Shown: piece after piece, positions 6,853-15,850 of the stretch
Layout: each line of letters starts with the position of its first letter
Position numbering within the stretch: position 1 is the first letter of the stretch
Origin: CAYPCH01 sp964409165
GTDB lineage: Bacteria; Bacillota; Clostridia; Acetivibrionales; Acetivibrionaceae
Assembly: GCA_964409165.1 (NCBI GenBank)
Contig: CAYPCH010000047.1
Location: 1-25,355, forward strand
Direction: 5' to 3'
Length of the DNA stretch: 25,355 nt
Program-made: the position numbers and the translations under genes
Notes under the pieces: generated by a model
Told to the model about the DNA's origin: nothing
The model's input: only the letters and a program-made list of their open reading frames with translations
Database searches by the model: none

Positions 6853-7437
6853 ATGTTATTGGATGGAGTAAGAATAGGTTTTGCGCTTACGGGTTCCTTT
6901 TGCACTATTGATAAGGTTGTGCCTGAGATAGAGAATCTTGTAAGTAAAGGGGCGAAAGTTTTTCCGATATTGTCGGATTCAGTGGATAAATTTGATACAA
7001 GATTTGGTAGAGCCAAAGACTTAAGATTGAAAATTGAAGGAATAACTGGTGAGGAAATTATTAACTCAGTTGTTGCGGCTGAACCTATAGGACCAAAATC
7101 TCTTTTGGATATAGTTGTTGTTGCACCTTGCACAGGGAACACACTTGCAAAAATTGCAAATGGTGTAACAGATACAGCGGTTACAATGGCGTGCAAGGCA
7201 CATATGAGAAATCAGAAACCTGTAGTAATATCAATATCTACTAACGACGGGTTGGGAATAAATGCGAAAAATATAGGTCTTGTTTTAAATATGAAAAATA
7301 TATATCTGGTCCCTTTTGGACAGGATGGTCCGAGAAATAAGCCTAATTCACTTGTTGCAGACACAAGTCAGATATTGACGACTGTGATAGAAGCCTTAAA
7401 AGGCAAGCAAATTCAACCTTTATTAATTAAATATTGA
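6853..7437 (+). CDS. dpaB: Dipicolinate synthase subunit B (flavoprotein-like)
   Basis: 194 residues, the usual SpoVFB length. It belongs to the flavoprotein family that includes the phosphopantothenoylcysteine decarboxylases: the start GVRIGFALTGSFCTI and the segment DIVVVAPCTGNTLAKIANGVTD are typical. It acts with DpaA in dipicolinate formation in the mother cell. The gene starts 2 nt after the dpaA stop, so the two are translationally coupled. In Bacillus, asd-dapG-dapA follow; here they do not, and a nucleotide-sugar pair comes next after a 276-nt gap. Confidence 0.95.
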   Translation: MLLDGVRIGFALTGSFCTIDKVVPEIENLVSKGAKVFPILSDSVDKFDTRFGRAKDLRLKIEGITGEEIINSVVAAEPIGPKSLLDIVVVAPCTGNTLAKIANGVTDTAVTMACKAHMRNQKPVVISISTNDGLGINAKNIGLVLNMKNIYLVPFGQDGPRNKPNSLVADTSQILTTVIEALKGKQIQPLLIKY

Positions 7438-7540
7438 ACTATTAAATATTGTTTTTTTATATAAACGTGCTGATTATATTCCAGGATTTCAGGCGTTTTT
7501 ACTTTACTGCATCCTTACTTTATATGAAGGATACTGAATA

Positions 7541-7641
7541 AGGAACGCTGAAAATATAACTTCCACTACTATTTCACTACAAGCCTTATTTGATGCCAAA
7601 TAGGCTTCGTAAAAAGTGGAAGTAATATTTCAGACATTCCT
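7541..7641. mobile_element. Foldback MITE-like element B, copy 1
   Basis: About 101 bp with long imperfect terminal inverted repeats: the left end starts AGGAACGCTGAAAATAT and the right end finishes ATATTTCAGACATTCCT, with ACTTCCACT/AGTGGAAGT inside. A central hairpin has stem TATTTG/CAAATA plus AAGCC/GGCTT. It resembles 16032-16131 along its whole length but with many substitutions. No coding capacity. It fills most of the dpaB-epimerase gap (7438-7713); the remainder shows a small ATCCTT/AAGGAT hairpin at 7511-7532. Confidence 0.7.
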
Positions 7642-7713
7642 AAAGTAGTGATAATTTTCTTTTCCTACAGAAAATATTGTGATATACTACTATATAAAAA
7701 AGGATGGGTGCGC

Positions 7714-8703
7714 ATGAGTACAATTCTTGTTACAGGTGGAGCAGGATTTATAGGTTCACATTTGTGCGAAGCCTTATTAAAAGATCATCATTTTGTTGTA
7801 AGTATTGATAGTTTTAATGATTATTACGACCCTGCTTTAAAGAGGGAAAATATTGAAGAAATAAAATTAACTGCCTTGGACAATGGAATAAAACCGAGTA
7901 ACTTTGTAAGCCTTGAAGGGGATATACGGGATGCGGAATTTTTGTCGGGTGTTTTCAAAACATACGGGTTTGATGTTATTGTACATCTGGCTGCCTATGC
8001 TGGTGTCAGACCTTCAATACAGAATCCTCAGCTCTATTATGATGTGAATATAATGGGTACAGTTAATTTGCTGGAGGAAGTAAGGAAAAACAACATTAAG
8101 AGATTTGTCTTTGCTTCATCTTCTTCTGTTTACGGTAATAATGAAAAAGTACCTTTTTCCGAATCTGACAATGTTGACAACCCGATATCACCGTATGCTG
8201 CCTCAAAAAAATCAGGTGAACTTATATGCTATGCTTATCATAAACTATATGAGGTGAGTACCGCGTGTTTGAGGTTTTTCACAGTGTATGGTCCAAGACA
8301 AAGACCTGACCTTGCAATCAGAAAATTTACAAAGCTTATATTGGAAGACAAAGAAATACCTGTTTATGGGGACGGCTCAACTCAAAGGGATTATACCTTT
8401 ATCAGCGATATTATTGACGGTGTTAAAAAATCTATTGACTGGGTTTGCGGCAATAATAATGTATATCAAGTATTTAACTTGGGTGAATCTAGGACAATAA
8501 GCTTAAGTTGTATGATTCAAACATTGGAGGATGCTCTGGAAAGAAAGGCTCAAAAGACAGTTTATCCTGAACAGCCGGGAGACGTCAAAAGGACATTTGC
8601 AGATGTCTCGAAAGCAATAGAAATACTTGGCTATAACCCGGATACCCAATTTCCGGACGGAATAAAAAAATTTGTTGAATGGTATAAGGAGAAGATATTA
8701 TGA
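7714..8703 (+). CDS. Nucleotide-sugar epimerase, probably UDP-glucuronate 4-epimerase
   Basis: 329-residue extended short-chain dehydrogenase with the NAD-binding VTGGAGFIGSH at the start, catalytic Ser/Thr region SSSSVYGN, and YxxxK (Tyr161, Lys165). The segment YGPRQRPDLAIRKFTKLI with GDGSTQRDYTFISDI is typical of UDP-glucuronate 4-epimerases of the CapI/LspL type, which interconvert UDP-GlcA and UDP-GalA. Its stop overlaps the start of a UDP-glucose dehydrogenase that would supply the substrate, which supports this specificity over UDP-glucose 4-epimerase. ATG 7714 is chosen over an upstream start at 7648 because the Rossmann motif must begin near the N-terminus and AAAAAAGGATGG precedes it. 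Confidence 0.87.
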   Translation: MSTILVTGGAGFIGSHLCEALLKDHHFVVSIDSFNDYYDPALKRENIEEIKLTALDNGIKPSNFVSLEGDIRDAEFLSGVFKTYGFDVIVHLAAYAGVRPSIQNPQLYYDVNIMGTVNLLEEVRKNNIKRFVFASSSSVYGNNEKVPFSESDNVDNPISPYAASKKSGELICYAYHKLYEVSTACLRFFTVYGPRQRPDLAIRKFTKLILEDKEIPVYGDGSTQRDYTFISDIIDGVKKSIDWVCGNNNVYQVFNLGESRTISLSCMIQTLEDALERKAQKTVYPEQPGDVKRTFADVSKAIEILGYNPDTQFPDGIKKFVEWYKEKIL

Positions 8704-10025
8704 TACCTAAAGTTGCGGTATTTGGTACCGGTTATGTAGGTCTTGTATCAGGAGTGTGTATAGCGGATTTTGGGATTAATGTTATTTGTGTGGATATTGA
8801 CGAAAGGAAAATAGAAAGACTAAATAACGGTGAAGTACCGATTTATGAGCCGGGGCTGGAGGTCTTTCTGGAGAGGAATATTAAAGCGGAAAGAATACGC
8901 TTTACAACAGATGCGAAAACAGCAATTGATGAATCAAATGTTATATTCATAGCTGTCGGTACTCCTCCGGCTGAAAACGGTGAAGCCGATTTGAGATATG
9001 TTTACGAGGTAGCTGAAACTATAGGCGAGCATATGAATGAATATAAAGTTGTTGTTGATAAAAGTACAGTTCCAATAGGCACAGGTCAGCAAGTAAAGAA
9101 AATTATCAGAAAAAGGCTTGAGTCAAGAGGAGTAGAATGCTTGTTTGATATTGTTTCCAATCCTGAGTTTCTCCGTGAAGGAAAGGCTTTGCAGGATTTT
9201 ACGCATCCGGATCGTATTGTTATAGGAGTTGAAAGCGACAGTGTTGCTGAAATAATGAAAAAGGTCTACAGACCACTTTTTATAAACGAGACACCTTTTG
9301 TAATAACAAATGTTGAGACTGCTGAAATGATTAAGTATGCATGCAATGCTTTTCTCGCAACAAAGATTACATTTATAAATGAGATTGCAAATCTTTGTGA
9401 GAAGGTTGGAGCAAATGTTCAGCAGGTAGCCAAGGCGATGGGGCGGGACGGCAGAATCAGTCCGAAGTTTTTGCATGCCGGACCTGGATTTGGAGGAAGT
9501 TGTTTTCCGAAAGATACAAAAGCTCTGCATCAAATCGGTGAAAAGTTTGGAGTGCAAATGTCTGTTGTTAAAACAGTAGTTGAAGCAAACGAGAGGCAGA
9601 AGCTTCTTGCTGTAGAAAAACTTGAGAAATCTCTTGGTGCTGTAAAGGGTAAAACCATAGGAATTCTAGGCTTGTCATTTAAGCCTGAAACTGATGACAT
9701 AAGGGATGCTCCGTCATTGACAATGATAACGCAGCTTATTGATAAGGGAGCCAAAATAAAAGTATATGACCCTCAGGCGATGAATGAAGCAAAAAAAGAA
9801 CTTGGGAAACTTGGCAAGGAAGTAATGTTTTGCAAACATGCGTATGATACGGCAGAAGGCGCTGATGCTCTAATTATTGTAACTGAATGGCATGAATTTC
9901 GTAACATGGATCTTCTGCTGATAAAGAAGATAATGAGCGGAAATGTATTCTATGATACGAGAAATATTTATTTTAGAAAAGATATCGAAGAATTAGGGTT
10001 TATATACATTGGAACCGGTGTGTGA
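8700..10025 (+). CDS. ugd: UDP-glucose 6-dehydrogenase
   Basis: Oxidises UDP-glucose to UDP-glucuronate with two NAD. 441 residues with the N-terminal Rossmann signature VAVFGTGYVGLVSGVCIADFG, central helix NPEFLREGKALQDFTHPDR, catalytic cysteine in GFGGSCFPKD (Cys268), and a C-terminal UDP-binding domain with ILGLSFKPETDDIRDAPS. Length and motifs are standard for the Ugd/TuaD family. Its ATG overlaps the epimerase stop (ATGA), so the two are co-translated and together feed uronic acids to envelope polysaccharide synthesis. No glycosyltransferase is present in the window to name the polymer. Confidence 0.95.
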   Translation: MIPKVAVFGTGYVGLVSGVCIADFGINVICVDIDERKIERLNNGEVPIYEPGLEVFLERNIKAERIRFTTDAKTAIDESNVIFIAVGTPPAENGEADLRYVYEVAETIGEHMNEYKVVVDKSTVPIGTGQQVKKIIRKRLESRGVECLFDIVSNPEFLREGKALQDFTHPDRIVIGVESDSVAEIMKKVYRPLFINETPFVITNVETAEMIKYACNAFLATKITFINEIANLCEKVGANVQQVAKAMGRDGRISPKFLHAGPGFGGSCFPKDTKALHQIGEKFGVQMSVVKTVVEANERQKLLAVEKLEKSLGAVKGKTIGILGLSFKPETDDIRDAPSLTMITQLIDKGAKIKVYDPQAMNEAKKELGKLGKEVMFCKHAYDTAEGADALIIVTEWHEFRNMDLLLIKKIMSGNVFYDTRNIYFRKDIEELGFIYIGTGV

Positions 10026-10091
10026 AAGAAATAGTTTATGTTAAGTTGCTTGAAAAATGTATAATCATTATCGTGATTTATATAGAAACTA

Positions 10092-10120
10092 TTGAATTAA
10101 ACATCTACCTGTTGTATTAT
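10092..10120 (+). promoter_or_regulatory. Candidate promoter of the GGDEF/HD-GYP gene
   Basis: TTGAAT (10092-10097), a 17-nt spacer and TATTAT (10115-10120) give a start near 10127 and a leader of about 175 nt. The leader contains a weak hairpin TACAAA/TTTGTA and an AAGGAG ribosome binding site just before the gene. The open frame across 10022-10213 lacks a ribosome binding site and looks non-coding. Confidence 0.45.
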
Positions 10121-10301
10121 ATGAAAATAGAAAATTATAGTATTAGATGGGTTACAAATTGCTTTGTAGCTCATTTTTATGGTAATAAAAAAATAGCAAT
10201 ATGTTGTTTTTAAATGGATTATGGAGTTTTTTATAGAAATTATTAAGATACTGAAGTATAATGAAAAATATAGGTAAAATTTAATACTACTTAAGGAGAT
10301 T

Positions 10302-11900
10302 ATGGGTGATCAAATGATAGCTTTGCGGAAGATAGCCGGTTTATTGAAATACAATTTTAATAAAGTAACAAGCACTTATTTAACCACTCCGCTTAGAAGA
10401 ATAGAATTGGGATCTTACATTTTCATTTACTCAATTCTGTCGAATATGCTACTGAATACCGGAATAACCGAAATGCTTTTAGATAAAGGCATACCTAATA
10501 ATACTAAAGGGTTTGTCGGACACATCCAATCCATGGTATTTATACTAATGACATTCCGATTTGGATATTTTGGCTTTACAGTATGTCTTGTGGCCTCGAT
10601 AGTTGAATTGATGCTTTTTTTTAATGAATATTTTTTTGGATATACTAAAGACACTTCAGTTCTTCTTGGTATGACACTTAAGATTCTTACTATCATTGTT
10701 ACAAGTTTTCTGGCTGTTCTTAACAACAAGCAGGAAGAACAGAAGAGAAAACTTGAACGTATGGCGATAGTTGATGAACTTACAGATGCTTATAATCAAC
10801 GCTTTTTTCACATGATACTTGAAAGTGAGATTGAAAAAAGTCATAAAAGTGGGTTTTCTATTGGGCTTATAATGCTGGATATTGATAATTTCAAAATGTA
10901 TAATGATATATACGGACATGACTGCGGTGACGAAATACTTAAAGGTACAGTAAACATTTTGAAAAGAGTTGTCAACAAGGACAGTTACATATGCCGATAT
11001 GGCGGCGATGAATTTGCCATTATTTTTACAAATACGGATTTACATGTCTTAGAGCAACAAGCAAATGATATACGCAGTGAATTTGAAGTGTTAAAAAAAG
11101 AGTGTTTTCGTTGTGATTTGCATGAAAAAGTAACAGTCTCAATCGGGCTTTCTGAATTTCCCAACATGTCTTCAAGTAAGAATGAGTTGATATATCAGGC
11201 AGATATGGCGTTATATCATGCTAAAAATTTGGGAAAGGATAAGGTTCATCTATATCAGGATGTCATACTTCAGATACGTAAGAACATAAGCTCTGATCAC
11301 CAACAACTAATAGGCATATTTAAAGGTTTATTAAGCACAATATCTGCCAAGGATACCTATACTCACGGACATTGTGAGCGTGTATCTTCCTATGCGGTAT
11401 TGATAGGAGAAGAGATGGGACTTGATCTCAAAGAAATCAGCATATTGCAGTATGCCGGTCTCTTGCATGATATTGGAAAAGTTGAAATACCCCAATTTAT
11501 ACTGAATAAGAAGGGGGCATTATCTGAAGATGAGATATACTCACTGCATCAGCATCCAATATACAGTGAGAATATTCTTGAACCGTTAAAGGGAATGGAT
11601 CAGCTTGTTGATTATGTAAGGCATCATCATGAAAGGTTTGATGGAAAGGGCTATCCCGATGGATTGATGGGTGAAGAAATCAGTCTTGGTGCCAGAATTC
11701 TTTGCGTTGCAGACTCATTTGACGCTATGGTTTCAGATCGACCGTACAGTAAAAGCATGACAATGAGGCAGGCTATTCATGAACTGCAACTTTATGCAGG
11801 TGTGCAATTTGACCCGGAAGTTGTAAGAGTTTTTGTTAGAATTATGAAATCTGAGGCAGTAAAAGTTTTTGCAGGACGTTTTGATGAGATAATAGTGTAA
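10302..11900 (+). CDS. Membrane-anchored GGDEF and HD-GYP cyclic-di-GMP protein
   Basis: 532 residues. The N-terminal third (about 28-145) has several hydrophobic segments, likely three to four membrane spans. A GGDEF diguanylate cyclase domain (about 155-320) has an intact YGGDEF (Gly234-Phe238) and the metal/substrate helix LDIDNFKMYNDIYGHDCGD. An HD-GYP phosphodiesterase domain (about 335-520) has LLHDIGK (His389, Asp390), HHERFDGKGYPDG (Gly450-Tyr451-Pro452) and VADSFDAMVSDRPY. Both domains therefore look active, one making and one breaking c-di-GMP. The RxxD inhibitory site normally just before GGDEF is not seen (NKDS instead). AAGGAG about 10 nt upstream supports the start. It is monocistronic by spacing; a link to the following lipid locus is only positional. 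Confidence 0.93.
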   Translation: MGDQMIALRKIAGLLKYNFNKVTSTYLTTPLRRIELGSYIFIYSILSNMLLNTGITEMLLDKGIPNNTKGFVGHIQSMVFILMTFRFGYFGFTVCLVASIVELMLFFNEYFFGYTKDTSVLLGMTLKILTIIVTSFLAVLNNKQEEQKRKLERMAIVDELTDAYNQRFFHMILESEIEKSHKSGFSIGLIMLDIDNFKMYNDIYGHDCGDEILKGTVNILKRVVNKDSYICRYGGDEFAIIFTNTDLHVLEQQANDIRSEFEVLKKECFRCDLHEKVTVSIGLSEFPNMSSSKNELIYQADMALYHAKNLGKDKVHLYQDVILQIRKNISSDHQQLIGIFKGLLSTISAKDTYTHGHCERVSSYAVLIGEEMGLDLKEISILQYAGLLHDIGKVEIPQFILNKKGALSEDEIYSLHQHPIYSENILEPLKGMDQLVDYVRHHHERFDGKGYPDGLMGEEISLGARILCVADSFDAMVSDRPYSKSMTMRQAIHELQLYAGVQFDPEVVRVFVRIMKSEAVKVFAGRFDEIIV

Positions 11901-11942
11901 ATTTAACCGCACTTTTACAATGGTATACTTTTTTTAGACTGC

Positions 11943-12129
11943 TATATTGAAGGCGATAAAGATTCTACATCTTCATGATTGCTAAACTTTGCATTATAAG
12001 TGAGTTTATTTTACAAAAAATTATGTAATAAAGTGTATTATTATATTGCAAAGTATATACTCAAAGTGATAAACTAAATATATAGACAATTTTGGACTAT
12101 AATGTAGAATCATTTTCGTGATTAGTATA
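11943..12129. mobile_element. MITE-like element X, copy 1, upstream of the KASIII operon
   Basis: About 187 bp whose two 28-nt ends (11943-11970 and 12102-12129) are imperfect inverted repeats, about 21 of 28 matching, with a perfect inner GATTCTACAT/ATGTAGAATC. The right end, 29 nt including 12101, is identical to 16162-16190; the left end closely matches 15987-16014. TATA at both outer ends would fit a TA target, as with IS630/Tc1-type elements (inference). Inside, ACTTTGCA/TGCAAAGT (11986-11993/12047-12054) forms another inverted repeat. The rest of the gap 11901-12323 has no convincing gene. Confidence 0.6.
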
Positions 12130-12323
12130 GACAACAATATTCGTCAAAAGTTTAGAAATCTCTTCGTTATTGCTGCAATCTATTTATTGAAATATGTAAA
12201 GGCAAAATTTGTTTTATTAGCCTATATAGAGTATAATGAACTAACAGACAAATATATGTTCGGGAAAAATCAGGCTTGTTTAATTTTTTTGATATTACTA
12301 TATTTATGGGGATTGTGATGTGA

Positions 12324-13385
12324 ATGATTATGGCGGGTATGGATTATTGTTTCCCAAAGAGCAAAAAGAAAAAAATTAATAGATATTGCAAAATCTTGTC
12401 AACCGCTTCTTTTTTTCCCGAGAAAGTTGTCAGTAATGAAGATATTATAAAAAGAAATGATTTAAAATTAAAAAGTGAAGCTATAAAAAAATCTCTTGGA
12501 GTTGATAAAAGGCATATAGCTGATGATCATCATGATGATAGTGATGTATTATTTATGTCTGCACAAAAGTGCCTCACCGATTATGGGCTAATGCCGGAAG
12601 ACCTTTCTAGGCTTATCGTGAATAAAAGTTTTGGAGACCATCTCCTTCCAATGACTGCCAGTAGGTTATTAGCCAAGCTCAATAGCAGCAAAGCAGTGCA
12701 TTCTTTTGATATTGACGGGGGAATATCGTCATTCTTGCATTCTGTGGACGTTATATCCAAATTTATAAACACCGGAGATGACCATGTTCTTTTGTCATCT
12801 GGGGGTATAAACACCAAATTTGTAAGCAAGAAAGACCCAAGGGTGGCATTTCTGTATGGTGATGCTTCGGCTTCAGTTCTATTCGGTTATTCAGACAGAC
12901 AGCATATAATGGCAAGTTACTTTTACTCAAACCATAACTACTATAATATTGCAACTACTTTAAGCCCTATTTCGGCATCGGAAATTTATAGGGCTAAAGG
13001 CTCGTTGCAAAAAGAGGATTTGTCATTTATGTTTGATGCGTATAGAATGGATAACTGGAAAATTGCCGAGGATTTTTACAGGAAGGCTACTACAAAAACA
13101 GCTGAAAACATCCTTGAAGAAAGCGGACTTAGGATGGATGATATTGACTTGGTTTTAATAACTGAGAACAACTTGAGAATTTGGGAGTTAACATTAGAAA
13201 CTTTAGGAATTCATAAGGATAAAAGTATTTCAAAGATAAAAGAGAATGGGAATACAATGTCAGCAATGCTTCCCTTGCTTCTTGACTGCTGTTTTCGTGA
13301 TGGTAGAATTCAAGAGGGAATGAACATTATGTTTATTTCTCATGGAGAGGGTTTTAGCGGCGGTGGCTTAATATATAGAGTTTAA
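12324..13385 (+). CDS. KASIII-like protein lacking the active-site cysteine
   Basis: 353 residues with the thiolase fold order of 3-oxoacyl-ACP synthase III (FabH): an N-terminal ILSTASFFPEKVVSNEDI, SLGVDKRHIADD, and a C-terminal GNTMSAMLPLLLD plus HGEGFSGGGLIYRV. The nucleophile position reads DIDGGISSF, so Cys is Ile134; the histidine motif (usually PHQAN) reads TENNL, giving Glu281; the third residue Asn310 is kept. It should not form an acyl-enzyme. It is about colinear with the cysteine-bearing paralogue two genes on, so it may be the structural half of a heterodimer, as PqsB is to PqsC, or a chain-length or partner-binding factor. The ribosome binding site is weak (TGGGGAT, 12 nt upstream); M3 or M6 are alternative starts. 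Confidence 0.85.
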   Translation: MIMAGMDYCFPKSKKKKINRYCKILSTASFFPEKVVSNEDIIKRNDLKLKSEAIKKSLGVDKRHIADDHHDDSDVLFMSAQKCLTDYGLMPEDLSRLIVNKSFGDHLLPMTASRLLAKLNSSKAVHSFDIDGGISSFLHSVDVISKFINTGDDHVLLSSGGINTKFVSKKDPRVAFLYGDASASVLFGYSDRQHIMASYFYSNHNYYNIATTLSPISASEIYRAKGSLQKEDLSFMFDAYRMDNWKIAEDFYRKATTKTAENILEESGLRMDDIDLVLITENNLRIWELTLETLGIHKDKSISKIKENGNTMSAMLPLLLDCCFRDGRIQEGMNIMFISHGEGFSGGGLIYRV

Positions 13386-13424
13386 ATAAAAAGATTATTT
13401 GACATTTTTAGGGGAGGGATTACA

Positions 13425-13673
13425 GTGAATTATGATGAGATCTATAATAAGACAAAGGAAATTATTATTGAGTATTTAAGGCTTGAGGAGAATGAGTTAC
13501 AGCCAGAGACCAATTTGGTAGATGATCTTTATGTTGACTCAATAGCTATGGTGGAATTAAGTTTTAGGTTTACAGAAGTATTTTCGGTACCTATGGTTGA
13601 GCCTAGTCCTGAATTGTTTATTATGAAAAACCTTGTTGCCTATTTACATGAAAAATCAAATGAACGTAATTAA
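13425..13673 (+). CDS. Stand-alone acyl carrier protein
   Basis: 82 residues, acidic and helical, with the phosphopantetheine site DDLYVDSIAMVEL in which Ser39 is the attachment residue. It lacks the usual DSL triplet (DSI instead) but otherwise fits an ACP of normal length. It starts with GTG, supported by AGGGGAGGG at 13410-13418 and the absence of a nearby in-frame ATG. It sits between two KASIII-like genes, 39 nt after the first and 68 nt before the second, and is likely their acyl donor or acceptor. It is the only carrier in the locus with a canonical serine, so it could also serve the megasynthase whose three carrier domains have threonine. Confidence 0.92.
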   Translation: MNYDEIYNKTKEIIIEYLRLEENELQPETNLVDDLYVDSIAMVELSFRFTEVFSVPMVEPSPELFIMKNLVAYLHEKSNERN

Positions 13674-13741
13674 GTATATACGTTAATGAAATTATTTATT
13701 AAGATTTGATAGTGAATTTTGATAAGTTTTTAGGGGGACTA

Positions 13742-14782
13742 ATGATTACAAATATTCAATTTCCGGACATAAAACCGCTTAATTTTGAACGGTTTGCGAA
13801 AATTATCTCAACAGGCATCGGGCTTCCTGAAGATGTTATTACAAATCAGGATATTATTGATAGATATAATTTATTTGCTACCGACAGGGCTGTCGAATTT
13901 TCACTTGGCATAAAAGAAAGAAGATGGGTCAATATTGATCAAAGCCTGGATGATTTGATGCAAAAGGCTGTTAACCAATGCCTTGAGAGAGCTGATATGA
14001 ATATTGAATGTGTGGACAGGGTGGTTTATACCAGATTATTGGGTGATTACCAGGCACCAGCATCTTCAATAGGACTTCTTAAAAAACTTGGTGTAAAAAC
14101 TGGAATTCCTGCATTTGATATTACTTCAGCATGCAGCGGATTCATTCATGCTATGGATTTTGCGATAAGGTCTATTGCTTCAGGTGATGAATATGTTCTG
14201 ATAATTGGTGGAGGAGTCTCATCAAAAGGAGTCCAGATATGGGGAAAACCAAATCCAAAGACAATATTTCTATTTGGTGACGCTGTAGTTGCAATGCTGA
14301 TAGGATATTCAGAGGTAAAGCATTTTCTTTCTTCCTATATTTTTACAAACTATTTACTGTATGACAATGCATATATTCCTTTTGGGACAAGCTTTTTAAA
14401 GAATACTCCTGAAATAGTGGATTTTGATATATTCAACATGCATGTCTTTGACGGTAAGGTAGTTCTTGAAAGTTCAGTAGAATACAGCCACATAGTAACT
14501 GACAAACTTTTATCAATTACCGGATTATCGATTGAAGACATGGATTGTTTTATAACATCAGATCAATCAACTAAAATATGGGAGGCTCAGTTGCAGGCTT
14601 TAGGAATCCCAAAAGAGAAGAGCCTAAGCCTGTTCTATAAATATGGAAATACTGCAGCTGCCATGAGTCCACTGATTCTTGATGAACTTATACAATCGGA
14701 AAGGATTAAAAGAGGTAGTCTTGTGATGATGTTGGCTCACGGTGCAGGGGCCAGCAGCGGAGGTATGATTTTCAGATATTAA
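13742..14782 (+). CDS. KASIII-like acyltransferase/condensing enzyme with Cys-Asp-Asn site
   Basis: 346-residue FabH-superfamily protein. The nucleophile is present in FDITSACSGFIHAMDFA (Cys131), and the asparagine is kept in YGNTAAAMSPLILDEL (Asn303). The histidine of PHQAN is replaced: the sequence is SDQST, putting Asp274 there. Cys without His suggests an acyl-transfer or atypical condensation role rather than ordinary FabH initiation; KASIII relatives with altered triads (CerJ, PqsC) do such chemistry. The C-terminal AHGAGASSGGMIFRY is typical. ATG 13742 with AGGGGG 4 nt upstream is preferred over a TTG at 13706. It probably pairs with the cysteine-less paralogue upstream. Confidence 0.88.
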   Translation: MITNIQFPDIKPLNFERFAKIISTGIGLPEDVITNQDIIDRYNLFATDRAVEFSLGIKERRWVNIDQSLDDLMQKAVNQCLERADMNIECVDRVVYTRLLGDYQAPASSIGLLKKLGVKTGIPAFDITSACSGFIHAMDFAIRSIASGDEYVLIIGGGVSSKGVQIWGKPNPKTIFLFGDAVVAMLIGYSEVKHFLSSYIFTNYLLYDNAYIPFGTSFLKNTPEIVDFDIFNMHVFDGKVVLESSVEYSHIVTDKLLSITGLSIEDMDCFITSDQSTKIWEAQLQALGIPKEKSLSLFYKYGNTAAAMSPLILDELIQSERIKRGSLVMMLAHGAGASSGGMIFRY

Positions 14783-14854
14783 ATACGATTTAAGGTATTA
14801 GAGGTATTGCGTTTTGTAAGAAACAAAGTATAAAACACAGAAGGTGCATAAGTT

Positions 14855-15823
14855 ATGAATGAAGCTAGTTCAAAGTTTGTTGATAATCTGGTTATAGAAA
14901 AGCTTTTAGGTGAAAAACTCTCAAAGGTGAGTCATTCTCCCAGACAGTCTTATTTTAATGACGAGGAGTTTACGTTTAAAGCTTTTGAGAACTATAAACC
15001 AGATATCTCGGGTGCAAAATATGAAGAATATAGTGATGGATTGAAACGTTTTATTATTCCGTCTTACTTAAGTTTGCCTTATTACCCGGAGAACAACAAT
15101 ATCTATTTATATTATCATCCTGCCGAGAAGCCTGTCGGAAATATAATTTTAGTTCATGGCTTGTATGATGACAGTATGTTTACATGTGCTTTTTTTATCA
15201 AAATGCTTAATGATCTAAATCTTAATGTTTTTTATATGGTGCTTCCATATCACTACAACAGAAAGCCAGCGGAGAGCTTGTTCAGCGGGGAATATTTTCT
15301 TAGTGCGGACATATACAGAACAAAGAGTGCTTTTAAACAAGCTGTATATGATATCCATACATCTTTTCAATTTATAGATAGTTTAAATGCTTTGCCGACC
15401 ATTATTGTTGGATATAGTATAGGAGGATGTATTTCTTTCAGGTACTATACTTTAAATCAGAAGGCTGTCGGTTTGTTTTTGATTAATCCAGCCTCAGATA
15501 TATCTAGCTTAATATGGGAAAATCCTTTGATGAGTTGTATAAGAAAGGATCTTGAAAAATGCGAGTTTGACTTTGAAGCGACCGAATCTATATTTAGAGA
15601 GCTGGATCCTGTCAGAAATCTTCCTTCCAGGTTTGATACCGGGAAAGTTATAGTAGCATACTCAGTATATGACCAGATTGTCGAAAAGGAAGGACAGGAA
15701 AAGTTTATTGAGAGAGCAGGGTTTAAAAAAGTTCAACAGTATCAGGCGGGACATTTGAACATATTCAGGGTACCAAGACTCTCAAAAGACGTTTATAATT
15801 TTTTTGTAAATTTAGAAAAGTAA
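14855..15823 (+). CDS. Alpha/beta hydrolase
   Basis: 322 residues with a full alpha/beta-hydrolase set: oxyanion-hole HGLYDDS, nucleophile elbow VGYSIGG (Ser188), acid in SVYDQIV (Asp273) and His300 in QAGHLNIF. The middle segment LPYHYNRKPAESLFSGEYF resembles bacterial relatives of the ABHD18 group as I recall them. No signal peptide, so cytoplasmic. It is the last gene of the KASIII-ACP-KASIII operon, 72 nt after the previous stop, and could release or edit acyl chains on the carrier proteins, replacing the thioesterase missing from the megasynthase. That role is inferred from context. Confidence 0.85.
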   Translation: MNEASSKFVDNLVIEKLLGEKLSKVSHSPRQSYFNDEEFTFKAFENYKPDISGAKYEEYSDGLKRFIIPSYLSLPYYPENNNIYLYYHPAEKPVGNIILVHGLYDDSMFTCAFFIKMLNDLNLNVFYMVLPYHYNRKPAESLFSGEYFLSADIYRTKSAFKQAVYDIHTSFQFIDSLNALPTIIVGYSIGGCISFRYYTLNQKAVGLFLINPASDISSLIWENPLMSCIRKDLEKCEFDFEATESIFRELDPVRNLPSRFDTGKVIVAYSVYDQIVEKEGQEKFIERAGFKKVQQYQAGHLNIFRVPRLSKDVYNFFVNLEK

Positions 15824-15850
15824 TATGTTTATGTAAAATTGTGTAGTGAA

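Noticed and set aside
10022..10213. 63-codon open frame overlapping the ugd stop
   Set aside because: GTG start without a ribosome binding site, strongly AT-driven composition and no recognisable motif; it also crosses the candidate promoter of the next gene.
12118..12318. 66-codon open frame just before the first KASIII-like gene
   Set aside because: Its GTG start lies inside the repeated end of element X, there is no ribosome binding site, and the hydrophobic look is what AT-rich random sequence gives. It cannot be excluded as a small membrane peptide.
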